The notes under the pieces: model-generated
Database searches by the model: none
The model's input: the letters and a program-made list of their open reading frames with translations, nothing else
Told to the model about the DNA's origin: nothing
Source of the DNA: Marinobacter halophilus
GTDB lineage: Bacteria > Pseudomonadota > Gammaproteobacteria > Pseudomonadales > Oleiphilaceae
Direction: 5' to 3'
Assembly: GCF_003007685.1 (NCBI RefSeq)
Contig: NZ_PXNN01000003.1
Coordinates: 124,001 to 188,000, forward strand
DNA length: 64,000 nucleotides
Shown: positions 16,408 through 27,630 of the stretch, one piece after another
Numbering within the stretch: position 1 is the first letter of the stretch
How the letters are laid out: each line of letters starts with the position of its first letter
Translations under genes and position numbers: made by a program

Positions 16408-17046
16408 ATGACAGTGTCTGGTAAAGGCTCACCGCAGGATGTGCGGGCATCGGCGTCCGACGCCGGTCAATTTATTCATCATCACACGGAGTTTCCAACA
16501 ACCTGGCTCAGTCAGGTTATGGACGGTGTGATTTCCGTCATTGGCAAAAGTGCTTCCTGGCTCTGGGTTGTGATCACCGGCGTCATCATCTACGCAGTGG
16601 TCGGGCGCTATGCCTTTGGCTCTGGTTCAGTGATGCTGGAAGAAGTCCAGTGGCACCTGGCGGGTGCCGGCTGGTTATTGGGGCTGGGATACACCCTGGT
16701 GACGGATGACCATGTAAGGGTGGATGTCATCCATGAACGCCTGTCCCTCCGAGGCCAGGCCTGGATTGAACTGTTTGGCCTGCTTTTTTTACTGTTGCCG
16801 TTTCTTGGACTGGCGGTCTACGAAATGATCCCCTACGCCTATAGCTCCTGGCAGCAGGGCGAAACCAGTGCAGCACCTGCCGGACTTTCGCACCGCTGGG
16901 TTCTCAAGGGCATTCTGGCCTTGTCGTTTGTTCTTCTGATTCTGGCAGCGCTATCGCGCTTGCTGAAAGTAACCGCACTGCTTTTTGGCTTTCCGAAGCC
17001 AGTCCGGGTCGAATCCGGAAATAACAAGAAAGAGGATGTGTCCTGA
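16408..17046 (+). CDS. dctQ: TRAP transporter small permease DctQ
   Basis: Inner-membrane small subunit of 212 residues with four hydrophobic helices (for example SWLWVVITGVIIYAVVG and AWIELFGLLFLLLPFLGLAV) after a 45-residue cytoplasmic N-terminus, longer than usual. The EEVQWHLAGAGWLLGLGY region is typical of DctQ. Its stop overlaps the dctM start by one base (TGATG), so the two are translationally coupled and form the permease for the DctP-bound carboxylate. Confidence 0.9.
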   Translation: MTVSGKGSPQDVRASASDAGQFIHHHTEFPTTWLSQVMDGVISVIGKSASWLWVVITGVIIYAVVGRYAFGSGSVMLEEVQWHLAGAGWLLGLGYTLVTDDHVRVDVIHERLSLRGQAWIELFGLLFLLLPFLGLAVYEMIPYAYSSWQQGETSAAPAGLSHRWVLKGILALSFVLLILAALSRLLKVTALLFGFPKPVRVESGNNKKEDVS

Positions 17047-18410
17047 TGGAACTTGAAACCCTGTTTGTAATCGGCATGTTCCTGACGTTCGGGGCGTTGT
17101 TGATGACCGGTTTTCCGGTTGCCTGGGTGCTGGGTGGCACCGCGGTCATCTGGACCGTCGTTGGTGTGGTGGCCGTTGAAAATTTCGGGGCCAATCTGTG
17201 GTTCGACTATTCCTCCTCCATGGGGCTTGTGCCCGAGCGAGTATGGGACGTGATAAACAGCGAGACCCTTGTGGCTCTGCCCATGTTTATCTTCATGGGC
17301 ATCATGCTGGATCAGTCTGGTGTCGCTGAGCGGTTGATGAACAGCATGGTAAAGCTGTTTGGCGCAGTTCGCGGTGGCTACGCGGTCACCGTGATTGTTA
17401 TCGGCGTACTGCTGGCCGCCACCACCGGTATCATCGGAGCGTCCGTGGTGCTTCTGGGCATGCTGTCTCTGCCCGTGATGATGGAAAACAAGTACGACAA
17501 GGGATTTGCCGTGGGCACAGCCTGTGCCACCGGTACCCTGGGCATCCTGATTCCGCCATCCATAATGCTGGTGCTGATGGCCGACCGGCTGGCCGTTCCC
17601 GAGGCGTCGGTGGGTGATCTGTTTATGGGCGCGTTCTTTCCCGGTTTAATGCTGGGCGCCATGTACGTGGCCTATGCCATTATCCGTCCTATGCTGCAGC
17701 CGCATATTGCGCCGGTGCCAGAGGGTACCGAGAAAGTGTCCTGGAGCATTGTCTGGGAAGTGACCAAGGCCGTGGTGCCCACGGCCGCGTTGATTCTGGG
17801 TGTGCTGGGTTCCATTTTTGCGGGGATTGCCACGCCGACGGAGGCATCCGGTGTTGGCGCTTTGGGTGCCCTGATACTGGCACTGATGGCAGGTCGTCTG
17901 AACCTGAAAGTACTCAACTCTTCGATGCAGCAAACCACCCGCACCTCTGCCTTCATCTTTGCCATTTTTCTGGGGGCGACGGCGTTCTCGGTGGTACTGC
18001 GGGGTCTGGGTGGCGACCGGGTGATCGAAGATGCGCTGCTGGGCCTGCCATTCGGGCCTTATGGCGTGGTACTGACCATTCTGTTTGCGGTATTCCTGCT
18101 CGGCTTCTTCCTGGACTGGGTTGAGATCACCCTGATTATCCTTCCGCTGGTGGCACCGGTTGTCCAGGTTCTCGGATTCGACCTGGTGTGGTTCACTATC
18201 CTGTTTGCCATGTGCCTGCAGACCTCGTTCCTGACCCCGCCAGTCGGCTTTGCACTGTTTTACATCAAGGGAGTGGCGCCGCCAGAAATCACCGTGATGG
18301 ACATCTACAAGGGCGTTATTCCCTTCATCATCATTCAGTTGATCGGACTGTCGATCGTATTCCTGGTGCCTGAAATTGCAACCTGGCTGCCTGGTGCGGC
18401 TTACGATTAA
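17046..18410 (+). CDS. dctM: TRAP transporter large permease DctM
   Basis: Sodium-coupled transport subunit of 454 residues with about twelve hydrophobic segments. Family features include [49 protein letters not shown] and the C-terminal [20 protein letters not shown]. Carries the DctP ligand across the inner membrane with DctQ. It is followed 13 nt later by the dehydrogenase gene, which places uptake and oxidation on one transcript. Confidence 0.93.
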   Translation: MELETLFVIGMFLTFGALLMTGFPVAWVLGGTAVIWTVVGVVAVENFGANLWFDYSSSMGLVPERVWDVINSETLVALPMFIFMGIMLDQSGVAERLMNSMVKLFGAVRGGYAVTVIVIGVLLAATTGIIGASVVLLGMLSLPVMMENKYDKGFAVGTACATGTLGILIPPSIMLVLMADRLAVPEASVGDLFMGAFFPGLMLGAMYVAYAIIRPMLQPHIAPVPEGTEKVSWSIVWEVTKAVVPTAALILGVLGSIFAGIATPTEASGVGALGALILALMAGRLNLKVLNSSMQQTTRTSAFIFAIFLGATAFSVVLRGLGGDRVIEDALLGLPFGPYGVVLTILFAVFLLGFFLDWVEITLIILPLVAPVVQVLGFDLVWFTILFAMCLQTSFLTPPVGFALFYIKGVAPPEITVMDIYKGVIPFIIIQLIGLSIVFLVPEIATWLPGAAYD

Positions 18411-18423
18411 GGAGAGAACCCTC

Positions 18424-19203
18424 ATGCGTCTTGAAAACCAAATAGCCCTGATCACCGGGGCCGGGCGGGGCATTGGCCGTGCTATTGCTGAACACTATGG
18501 CCGTGAAGGCGCCCGTGTTGCGGTAGCCGACCTGACACTGGAAAGCTCCCGTGACACCGTGGATGCTATCGAGAAGGCCGGAGGCACCGCCATGGCCCTG
18601 GCCATGGATGTTACTGATGAGAACGCGGTTGACCGTGGCGTGGCCGCTATTGTGGAGAAATGGGGCGGGCTTGATATTGCCGTGGCTAATGCGGGCATAC
18701 AGCACATCGATCCTGTGCATAAGCTGGCATTTTCCGACTGGAGCAAGGTAATGCGGGTGCACTTGGACGGCGCCTTTCTTGTCACTCGTGCCGCGCTCAA
18801 CCAGATGTATGCAAGCGGTGGTGGCACCATGATTTACATGGGTTCTGTCCATTCCCTGGAAGCCTCGCCGTTGAAGGCGCCCTATGTGGCGGCCAAACAT
18901 GGCATGCTGGGCCTGTGCCGGGCGGTGGCGAAAGAGGGCGCCGAACACGGCGTGCGCAGCAACATCATCTGCCCGGGCTTCGTGCGCACACCGCTGGTGG
19001 ACAAGCAGATCCCGGAGCAGGCCAAAGAGCTGGGTATTTCCGAGGAAGAAGTGATCAGCAAGATCATGCTCAAGAACACCGTGGATGGAAAGTTCACCAC
19101 CCTGGAAGACGTGTCGGAACTGGCCGTGCACCTGGCCGCCTTCCCGTCGGCCGCCCTGACTGGCCAGTCCATCGTGGTCAGTCATGGCTGGCATATGCAG
19201 TAA
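18424..19203 (+). CDS. D-3-hydroxybutyrate dehydrogenase (SDR family)
   Basis: Oxidises (R)-3-hydroxybutyrate to acetoacetate with NAD+. SDR motifs in the 260-residue frame: TGAGRGIG (11-18), NAG (89-91), catalytic Ser141, Tyr154 and Lys158. Gln93, His143, Lys151 and Gln195 sit, offset by one, where I recall the substrate-carboxylate ligands of the Pseudomonas fragi enzyme (Gln94, His144, Lys152, Gln196), which strengthens the assignment beyond generic SDR. The start at 18424 has GGAG upstream; the longer frame lies within dctM. It is placed between the TRAP genes and acetoacetyl-CoA synthetase. Confidence 0.88.
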   Translation: MRLENQIALITGAGRGIGRAIAEHYGREGARVAVADLTLESSRDTVDAIEKAGGTAMALAMDVTDENAVDRGVAAIVEKWGGLDIAVANAGIQHIDPVHKLAFSDWSKVMRVHLDGAFLVTRAALNQMYASGGGTMIYMGSVHSLEASPLKAPYVAAKHGMLGLCRAVAKEGAEHGVRSNIICPGFVRTPLVDKQIPEQAKELGISEEEVISKIMLKNTVDGKFTTLEDVSELAVHLAAFPSAALTGQSIVVSHGWHMQ

Positions 19204-19219
19204 TCACCTGGAGAGACGG

Positions 19220-21208
<1,989 letters not shown>

Positions 21209-21320
21209 TGGCGCTTGGAAGTGAACGTTGAGAGGTGTGGATTGAGGTTGTTTTGTCGACAAAATGACCCGCATTCGCGCTTGTTGAAATGATGCAGGCG
21301 GACGCCTTCAACAGGGTTTG

Positions 21321-21431
21321 AACGTGGCAGGGGGAGGGCTTTCCAAAACCTTGCGGAGCCATGGATGGCGTAGCAGAGCGTACAGGGATGTATTCACAGC
21401 GTGTTTTGGAAAGCCCTCCCCCTGGCACGCT
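21321..21431. repeat. long palindromic element with 30-nt arms
   Basis: The left arm (21321-21350) and the right arm (21402-21431) are inverted copies with a perfect 20-bp core (21330-21349 with 21403-21422) and a few mismatches outside it. The loop of about 50 nt contains GAGCCATGGATGGCG and TACAGGGATGTATTCACAGC, which I recall as recurrent intergenic sequence in marine gammaproteobacteria. Likely an interspersed palindromic repeat. Confidence 0.75.
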
Positions 21432-21524
21432 TGCACCACACCTGACGAATGTTAGAAAGTTTCGTAAATTCCTGCCTTTTCATCATCCTGTAACCGAAGA
21501 TCAGGCATTTTTAGTCCGTTGTTA

Positions 21525-21569
21525 TACTAAGATCGTAACCAAATATCCCGAAAAAATGCTATCTTAGTA
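21525..21569. promoter_or_regulatory. spaced inverted repeat before icd
   Basis: TACTAAGAT (21525-21533) and ATCTTAGTA (21561-21569) are perfect inverted copies 27 bp apart, overlapping a TATACT sequence and about 105-150 bp before the start codon. It could be an operator pair or a leader hairpin. Confidence 0.45.
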
Positions 21570-21674
21570 AGTCTATCAAAAGTTCCGAATCAGTCACTGC
21601 CCCGGTCGGACGTTCACAAGACGCCTGACTCCGCTTTGACCGTCCTGAACCCACCCATTAGCCTGAGGACGAAA

Positions 21675-23918
21675 ATGACAACATCCAAATCCAAAATTGT
21701 CTACACACTGACCGACGAGGCTCCTGCCCTGGCTACCCGGTCACTGCTTCCTATCCTTGAAACCTTTGCCAAGCCGGCCGGCGTCGACTTCGAAACCAGC
21801 GACATCTCCCTCGCGGCTCGTATCCTGGCAGGTTTCCCGGACTACCTTGAAGAAAACCAGCGTGTTCCAGACGCCCTGGCCGAATTGGGTGAGTACACCA
21901 AGGACCCGGACGCTAACATCATCAAGCTTCCAAACGTCTCCGCGTCAATCCCCCAGCTGCGGGCAGCCATCAAAGAGCTGAACGAACAGGGTTATAAGGT
22001 TCCCGAGTACAAAGAAAACCCGGAAACCGACGAAGAAAAAGAAGCCCAGACCCGTTACAACAAGGTCCTGGGCAGCGCCGTGAACCCGGTACTGCGTGAA
22101 GGCAACTCCGACCGTCGCGCCCCGGCGGCCGTCAAAGCCTTCGCCCGCAAATTCCCGCACAGCATGGGCGAGTGGAGCCCGGCTTCCCGCACCCACGTTG
22201 CCCACATGTGCGGTGGCGACTTCTACTCCAGCGAACAGTCGGTCACGCTGGACAAGGCCACCAATACCCGCATCGTGTTTGAGAACAAAAAAGGTCAGCA
22301 GACTGTACTGAAGCCAGAGCTGCCTCTGCTCGAGGGCGAGGTGCTCGACGGCATGTTCATGAGCAAGAAAGCGCTGGTGAAGTTCTTCGAAGACACCATC
22401 GCGGATTGCGAAAAAACCGGCGTGATGTTCTCGCTGCACGTGAAAGCCACCATGATGAAAATCTCCCATCCGATCGTGTTTGGTCACGCGGTGAGGGTTT
22501 TCTACAAGGATCTGTTCGACCAGTACGGTGATCTGTTCGACGAAATTGGTGTTAACCCGAACAACGGCCTGTCCAGCGTCATTGAAAAGATCAAGCAGCT
22601 GCCGGAATCCAAGCAAGAAGAAATCCAGGAAGTTCTGCACGCCTGCTACGAGCACCGTCCGGAAATTGCCATGGTGGATTCGGTTAAAGGCATCACCAAC
22701 CTGCACGTGCCGAGCGACGTGATTGTTGATGCCTCCATGCCGGCCATGATCCGTAACTCAGGCAAGATGTGGGCCCGGGACAACAAGCTCAAAGACACCA
22801 AGGCGGTTATGCCGGAGTCTACCTACGCCACCATTTATCAGGAAGTGATCAACTTCTGTAAGACCCACGGCGCCTTTGATCCGACCACCATGGGTACCGT
22901 ACCCAACGTTGGTCTGATGGCTCAGAAAGCCGAAGAATACGGCTCCCACGACAAGACCTTTGAGATTAAAGAAGAAGGCATTGTGCGCGTGATTGCCGAA
23001 GACGGCACCGTGCTGACCGAGCACCAGGTTGAGCAAGGCGACATCTGGCGCGCCTGCCAGACCAAAGATCTGCCGATCCGTGACTGGGTCAAGCTGGCCG
23101 TCAATCGTGCCCGTTCCAGTGGCACCCCGGCGGTGTTCTGGCTGGATGACGAGCGCGCTCATGACGCGGAGCTGATCAAAAAGGTCGAAACTTACCTGAA
23201 AGAGCACGATACCGAAGGCCTGGAGATCTACATCAAGTCGCCGGTTCGTGCCATTCGCTGGACCATGGAGCGCCTGATTCGCGGTCTGGACACCATCTCG
23301 GTGACCGGCAACGTGCTGCGTGACTATCTGACTGACCTGTTCCCGATCCTGGAACTGGGCACCAGCGCCAAGATGCTGTCCATCGTCCCGCTGCTTAACG
23401 GCGGCGGCCTTTACGAGACCGGTGCTGGTGGCTCTGCGCCCAAGCACGTGCAGCAGCTGGTGCAGGAAAACCACTTGCGCTGGGATTCTCTGGGTGAGTT
23501 CCTGGCCACGGCGGTGTCTCTGGATGAGCTGGGCGAGAAGCAAGGCAACAATCGTGCTCGCCTGTTGGGCCAGACTCTCGATAAGGCCACCGAACGGCTG
23601 CTGGAGAGCAATCAGTCACCGTCTCGGGTGACCGGTGAGCTGGACAACCGCGGCTCCCACTTCCATCTGGCCCGTTACTGGGCGGAAGAGCTGTCCCGTC
23701 AGGATGAAGATCAGGACCTGAAAGCGTTCTTCGCCAAGCTGTCCAAGCAGTTTGAAGAGAACAAAGACAAGATCCTGGAAGAAATGACGAAAGTGCAGGG
23801 ACAGCCGGCCGATATCGGCGGTTATTACCACGCGCCGACTGAGAGAGTCTGTGAGGTGATGCAGCCAAGCCCGACCCTCAACAAGATCCTGGCCGACGCA
23901 CAAGCCTCTGTGAGCTGA
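21675..23918 (+). CDS. icd: NADP-dependent isocitrate dehydrogenase, monomeric type
   Basis: TCA-cycle enzyme oxidising isocitrate to 2-oxoglutarate and NADPH. The 747-residue length and the N-terminal [20 protein letters not shown] are characteristic of the monomeric IDH-II family, unrelated in size to the dimeric enzyme. Further family blocks include PDPGTMGTVP-like [14 protein letters not shown] and GSHDKTFE. The ATG at 21675 follows GAGGA by 6 nt; the frame from 21636 lacks a ribosome site. It ends at a bidirectional terminator shared with convergent ybaK. Confidence 0.96.
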   Translation: MTTSKSKIVYTLTDEAPALATRSLLPILETFAKPAGVDFETSDISLAARILAGFPDYLEENQRVPDALAELGEYTKDPDANIIKLPNVSASIPQLRAAIKELNEQGYKVPEYKENPETDEEKEAQTRYNKVLGSAVNPVLREGNSDRRAPAAVKAFARKFPHSMGEWSPASRTHVAHMCGGDFYSSEQSVTLDKATNTRIVFENKKGQQTVLKPELPLLEGEVLDGMFMSKKALVKFFEDTIADCEKTGVMFSLHVKATMMKISHPIVFGHAVRVFYKDLFDQYGDLFDEIGVNPNNGLSSVIEKIKQLPESKQEEIQEVLHACYEHRPEIAMVDSVKGITNLHVPSDVIVDASMPAMIRNSGKMWARDNKLKDTKAVMPESTYATIYQEVINFCKTHGAFDPTTMGTVPNVGLMAQKAEEYGSHDKTFEIKEEGIVRVIAEDGTVLTEHQVEQGDIWRACQTKDLPIRDWVKLAVNRARSSGTPAVFWLDDERAHDAELIKKVETYLKEHDTEGLEIYIKSPVRAIRWTMERLIRGLDTISVTGNVLRDYLTDLFPILELGTSAKMLSIVPLLNGGGLYETGAGGSAPKHVQQLVQENHLRWDSLGEFLATAVSLDELGEKQGNNRARLLGQTLDKATERLLESNQSPSRVTGELDNRGSHFHLARYWAEELSRQDEDQDLKAFFAKLSKQFEENKDKILEEMTKVQGQPADIGGYYHAPTERVCEVMQPSPTLNKILADAQASVS

Positions 23919-23956
23919 AGCCAGTGTTGCGGGGCCGGGTCTGTTCCGGTCCTCAT

Positions 23957-23997
23957 TTTAAAAACCCGGTCGGCCTTATGGGCTCTCCGGGTTTTTT
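23957..23997. terminator. bidirectional terminator between icd and ybaK
   Basis: AAAAACCCGG (23960-23969) pairs with CCGGGTTTTT (23987-23996) around a 17-nt loop. A T-run follows on the plus strand and an equivalent run on the minus strand, matching the convergent genes. Confidence 0.8.
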
Positions 23998-24013
23998 GTA
24001 TCGGGTTGCTCGG

Positions 24014-24484
24014 TCAATCCTGTTGTAGTGGTGCGAACTGGCCATTGGTCAGTCGCGCCAGGTCCGCCGGTGCCAGTTCGATCTCAAGGCCACGTTTGCC
24101 CGCGCTGACGAAAACGGTGTCGAACTGTTCTGCGGAGCCATCAATAAAGGTATTCAGGCGTTTTTTCTGGCCCAGAGGACTGACCCCACCAAGTACGTAA
24201 CCGGTGCTGCGCTGCACGTCCTGTTTATCGGCCATGGCGGCCTTTTTGGCACCGGCGGCCCTGGCGATCAATTTCAGACTGAGCAAGTGGGTGACTGGCA
24301 GCACAGCCACTGCCAGCTCTTTGCCATCGATACTGACCACCAGTGTTTTGAACACCCGGTTCGGGTCGACGCCCATTTTTTCTGCGGCTTCATTGCCATA
24401 GCTTTCCGCTGTGGAGTCGTGTTCATACTCATGAACGGTAAAACTTACCTTGGCTTTTTTTGCAGCCAGAATTCCGGGCGTCAT
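24014..24484 (-). CDS. ybaK: Cys-tRNA(Pro) deacylase YbaK/EbsC
   Basis: Trans-editing enzyme of 156 residues that hydrolyses mischarged Cys-tRNA(Pro). Lys46 in NRVFKTLVV is at the position of the essential lysine of Haemophilus influenzae YbaK, and GYVLGGVSPLGQKKRL is a family block. Length matches the family. It is a single gene transcribed towards icd. Confidence 0.92.
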   Translation of the reverse strand: MTPGILAAKKAKVSFTVHEYEHDSTAESYGNEAAEKMGVDPNRVFKTLVVSIDGKELAVAVLPVTHLLSLKLIARAAGAKKAAMADKQDVQRSTGYVLGGVSPLGQKKRLNTFIDGSAEQFDTVFVSAGKRGLEIELAPADLARLTNGQFAPLQQD

Positions 24485-24661
24485 GCATACTCCTGTTACG
24501 AACGCGATTTGCCGAAATTAAAGCATGGCCCCGTCCGAAGGTCATCCATGTTGGAGTGCCGGCCTCGAGGGTTACTGACCGAAAAACCGGCCCTGCCTCG
24601 ACGCCAGAGGTGATACTGTCTACTTTTTGTATAGGAAAGCACCACGATATAAGGGAAGACT

Positions 24662-25882
24662 ATGCAGCCTGATCGTCCCGAGGACGACAGATCAACCAGT
24701 TTGAATGAAAGCCAGAGCCCTCTGCGCCGAGCCCTGTCGGCGACTCTGGTGTATCTGGTGGCAGGGTTGATCTGGATTACTTTTTCTGACCGGATTGTCG
24801 AAGTCTGGTTTCCTGACCCTCGCACCCTCTCCGCCATGCAGACCTGGAAAGGTTTTCTATTTGTGGTATCAACCGGCCTGGTGTTGTTTGTGGCTATTCT
24901 GCGTTTGCTTACCAAAGATCGACTGCTACTGTCGCTGCAGGTGAATCAGCGCCGGGCATTGCGCCAGCGAGAGAAGCAGCTGACGGTGCTGATGGATAAC
25001 CTGCCCGGCATGGCCTATCGTTGCTTGTATGATGACCAGTGGACCATGGTGTTTGTGTCAGGAGGTTGTGAGCGCCTGACCGGCTATACGCCTGACGAGT
25101 TGATTAACAACAAGATCGTCAGTTTTGTCGACTTGATGGATGCGGACACCGCAAAGCAAATTGCCGAAGATGTAGGCATTGCGGTGCGCAGAGGCGAGCC
25201 TTTTTCCGTGGAGTATGCCATGACCCGTAAGGATGGCCGGCAGGTCTGGGTGTGGGAACGCGGTTGTGGTGTTGAGCAGGACGACGGTGCCGCTTGCCTG
25301 GAAGGGATTTTATTGGATATTACTGATCGCAAAGCGCTGGAAACCGAACTGGAAGAACTGGCAACGCTTGATCCGTTGACCGGCTTGCTTAACCGCCGGG
25401 AATTTTCCCGGGTGCTTGAGGAAGAGTTGGAGCGGGCCAGGCGATACGAGCGCCCGATGGCTCTGGTGTGGATCGACTTTGACCATTTCAAAGAAGTTAA
25501 CGATAGCTGGGGCCATGCTGCGGGTGATGCCGTGCTCTGCTCGGTCAGCCGAACCCTGGAGGACAGTGTTCGCAGTGTAGATGCCATCGGTCGCTTCGGT
25601 GGTGAGGAGTTCGTCATTGTGTTGCCGGAGATGGATATCGACGAAGCGCGGGATACGGCGGAGCGCTTGCGCCAGAGAGTGAGCCACAAACCGATCATGC
25701 TTGAATCGGGTCATTCAATCCCTCTGACCATTAGTCTTGGTGTGGCGGTGTTTCCAGTTCACGGCCACAGCCTCGACACGCTGTGCGGAACTGCGGACAA
25801 GGCGATGTATCAGGCCAAAATGCAGGGCCGCAACTGCGTGGTCATGGCGCAGCCTGTTCAGCCGGTACATAATGAGAGTTGA
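24662..25882 (+). CDS. membrane diguanylate cyclase with PAS sensor
   Basis: Makes cyclic di-GMP. The 406-residue protein has two N-terminal helices (ATLVYLVAGLIWITF and GFLFVVSTGLVLFVAIL) flanking a short periplasmic loop, a PAS domain (about 105-225, NLPGMAYRCLYDDQWTMVF) and a GGDEF domain with intact GGEEF (313-317). RSVD (304-307), five residues before it, is a complete inhibitory I-site, so product feedback is expected. The PAS domain closely resembles the first PAS of the sensor kinase at 59.8-62.7 kb. Single gene. Confidence 0.92.
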   Translation: MQPDRPEDDRSTSLNESQSPLRRALSATLVYLVAGLIWITFSDRIVEVWFPDPRTLSAMQTWKGFLFVVSTGLVLFVAILRLLTKDRLLLSLQVNQRRALRQREKQLTVLMDNLPGMAYRCLYDDQWTMVFVSGGCERLTGYTPDELINNKIVSFVDLMDADTAKQIAEDVGIAVRRGEPFSVEYAMTRKDGRQVWVWERGCGVEQDDGAACLEGILLDITDRKALETELEELATLDPLTGLLNRREFSRVLEEELERARRYERPMALVWIDFDHFKEVNDSWGHAAGDAVLCSVSRTLEDSVRSVDAIGRFGGEEFVIVLPEMDIDEARDTAERLRQRVSHKPIMLESGHSIPLTISLGVAVFPVHGHSLDTLCGTADKAMYQAKMQGRNCVVMAQPVQPVHNES

Positions 25883-25956
25883 TGATTGTCAGGCTTGATT
25901 GCCCGGACAGTCGCCCTAAGCGGGCTAGCAACCAACAATGATAAAAGGCGTTCGTT

Positions 25957-27243
25957 ATGCATTCACTCGCCCGTCGTGCACTGCACGCTTGTGAAGTTCC
26001 TGCGGATCTTGCTTCGGTCACGTTCCGCAACCGTGAAACAGAACACCCGGACCGGGTGGGCGTGTCTGAGCACGCTGTAGAGTCGGTTTGGCGCAGTGTG
26101 GAGGGGCTGTATCGCACCGGCGTGCACCCGGGCATTCAGCTTTCTCTGCGTTTTGGCGGCGAGCAGGTCTTGCATGGGGCCATTGGTCACACCCGTGGCA
26201 ACGGCCCCCGGGATCCGTCGGCACTGCCGAGGCTACCGATGACCACGGATACTCCAATTTGCTACTTCTCGGCATCCAAAGCAGTCACCGCATTATTAAT
26301 ACACATGCTGGCAGAGAAAGGTCTGGTCAATTTGATGGATCCGGTCTCGTATTACTGCCCGGAGTTCCGGAAGAACGGCAAGCGCACAATCACGGTGCAC
26401 CAGATACTGTCTCATCGGGGTGGTATTCCTGCCATTCCCAGAGAAACGCCAATTGATGTGCTTTGGGAACGAGATGAAATCTGGCGACTGTTGTGTGACG
26501 CCCGACCGGTGGAGGTGGACGGTGCCAAGGTCGCTTATCACGCTATCACTGGCGGTTTCGTGTTACAGCGAATACTGGAAAAGGTCACCGGCGACAGCAT
26601 CGAGAATTTCCTGGATCGATATCTGCGTATCCCCATGGGTATGAAATGGTTTACCTATGGCATTGCGCCGGAGCATTTGCATGAATTGGCGACTAATTAC
26701 GCAACCGGTCCGACCCCGGTATTTCCGCTGTCCTGGATAGTCAATCGGGCCTTGGGTGGAGATATTCGTACGGTTGAAAAGGTGACCAATGACCCCCGTT
26801 TTCAGGAGGCGGTGATTCCGGCTGGCAATCTGTGTGGCACCGCCGAGGAGATGAGTCGTTTCTTCCAGATGCTGCTCAACGGCGGGGTCTGGAATGGTCA
26901 GCGTATATGCAGCGAGCTCACCGTTCGCCGAGCGATCCAGCAATTTGGATCGCTGCAGGTTGATCGCACCATGATGATTCCGATGCGCTTCAGCGCCGGC
27001 ATGATGTTGGGGGGTAATCCCGTTGGGCTTTGGGGTCAGCAAAGCCGCTATGCGTTTGGCCACGTTGGCTTGATCAACAAATTGTGCTGGGCCGACCCGG
27101 CCAGAGATATTTCGGTCAGTTTGCTCAACACCGGCTTTCCGATTGTCGGGCATCACCTGCCCGCGCTGGCCAGGTTTGTCTACACGGTGTGCCGGCAATT
27201 TCCGGTACTACCGGAAAACAAGCGGCGGCTGGTAGCTGCCTGA
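25957..27243 (+). CDS. beta-lactamase-fold serine hydrolase (class C/EstB-like)
   Basis: A 428-residue hydrolase of the beta-lactamase/transpeptidase superfamily. SASK (105-108) provides the nucleophile and general base, and Tyr194 (AYHAITGG) is in the position of the catalytic tyrosine; FGHVGLINK near the end replaces the KTG box, as in EstB-type esterases. No signal peptide is visible, so it is probably cytoplasmic and more likely an esterase than an antibiotic resistance enzyme. Start at 25957 has AGGCG upstream. A perfect hairpin follows 9 nt after the stop. Confidence 0.82.
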   Translation: MHSLARRALHACEVPADLASVTFRNRETEHPDRVGVSEHAVESVWRSVEGLYRTGVHPGIQLSLRFGGEQVLHGAIGHTRGNGPRDPSALPRLPMTTDTPICYFSASKAVTALLIHMLAEKGLVNLMDPVSYYCPEFRKNGKRTITVHQILSHRGGIPAIPRETPIDVLWERDEIWRLLCDARPVEVDGAKVAYHAITGGFVLQRILEKVTGDSIENFLDRYLRIPMGMKWFTYGIAPEHLHELATNYATGPTPVFPLSWIVNRALGGDIRTVEKVTNDPRFQEAVIPAGNLCGTAEEMSRFFQMLLNGGVWNGQRICSELTVRRAIQQFGSLQVDRTMMIPMRFSAGMMLGGNPVGLWGQQSRYAFGHVGLINKLCWADPARDISVSLLNTGFPIVGHHLPALARFVYTVCRQFPVLPENKRRLVAA

Positions 27244-27251
27244 CGGATTAG

Positions 27252-27296
27252 CGAAATCCCCGACCCATCCGCAGGCGCGGTCTGCCGGGGATTTCG
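27252..27296. terminator. perfect stem-loop after the hydrolase gene
   Basis: CGAAATCCCCG (27252-27262) and CGGGGATTTCG (27286-27296) form an 11-bp stem around 23 nt. No T-run follows, so it may act through Rho or as a 3'-protecting structure. Confidence 0.5.
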
Positions 27297-27402
27297 TCAA
27301 GAAAAGTGAAACCTAGTTCATTGTAATTGCACTTTGTCAGACAGTTCTGCAAAATCGATTACTGTGAAATGGATTTTCTCCAGACTCAAAGGATGAGGCA
27401 TC

Positions 27403-27630
27403 ATGGACCGACCGGAATTATCCCCCCCCTATCTGCGACGCGTAAAGCTGGATCATCACGACAGCGTGCGTACTCACGTGCAGCAACAGGTTTGCGATGA
27501 AGTTCAGCGTCTGGAACGCCGTATTGAAACCCTGCGACTTACCAAGGCCCCGCATGCGGCGATCATGATTTCGACCTATGAACGGATGATCAGCCGAAAA
27601 AAGGGCTTTTTGCAGAACTGGGATCTGTAA
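27403..27630 (+). CDS. small conserved-looking protein of unknown function
   Basis: A 75-residue protein rich in Arg, His and Glu, probably one long helix (VQQQVCDEVQRLERRIETLR) with a short basic tail. GAGG lies just upstream of the ATG and GAAAGG-type spacing is good. It overlaps nothing and ends next to the convergent lipoprotein gene. I do not recognise the family; a small helical cytoplasmic protein is all that can be said. Confidence 0.6.
   Translation: MDRPELSPPYLRRVKLDHHDSVRTHVQQQVCDEVQRLERRIETLRLTKAPHAAIMISTYERMISRKKGFLQNWDL

Larger units (their letters stand above)
21209..21674. other. intergenic region with a palindromic element and the icd leader
   Basis: 466 bp without a convincing gene. 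It holds a long palindromic element (21321-21431) and a spaced inverted repeat (21525-21569) nearer to icd. TATACT at 21523-21528 is a possible -10 box for icd but has no good -35. I see no RNA gene. Confidence 0.5.

Noticed and set aside
26088..26456. alternative frames inside the serine hydrolase gene and other large genes
   Set aside because: They lack ribosome sites and family resemblance, and their composition follows from the codon bias of the main frame.
25957..27243. beta-lactamase resistance gene
   Set aside because: No signal peptide and no KTG box; the features fit a cytoplasmic EstB-like esterase better.
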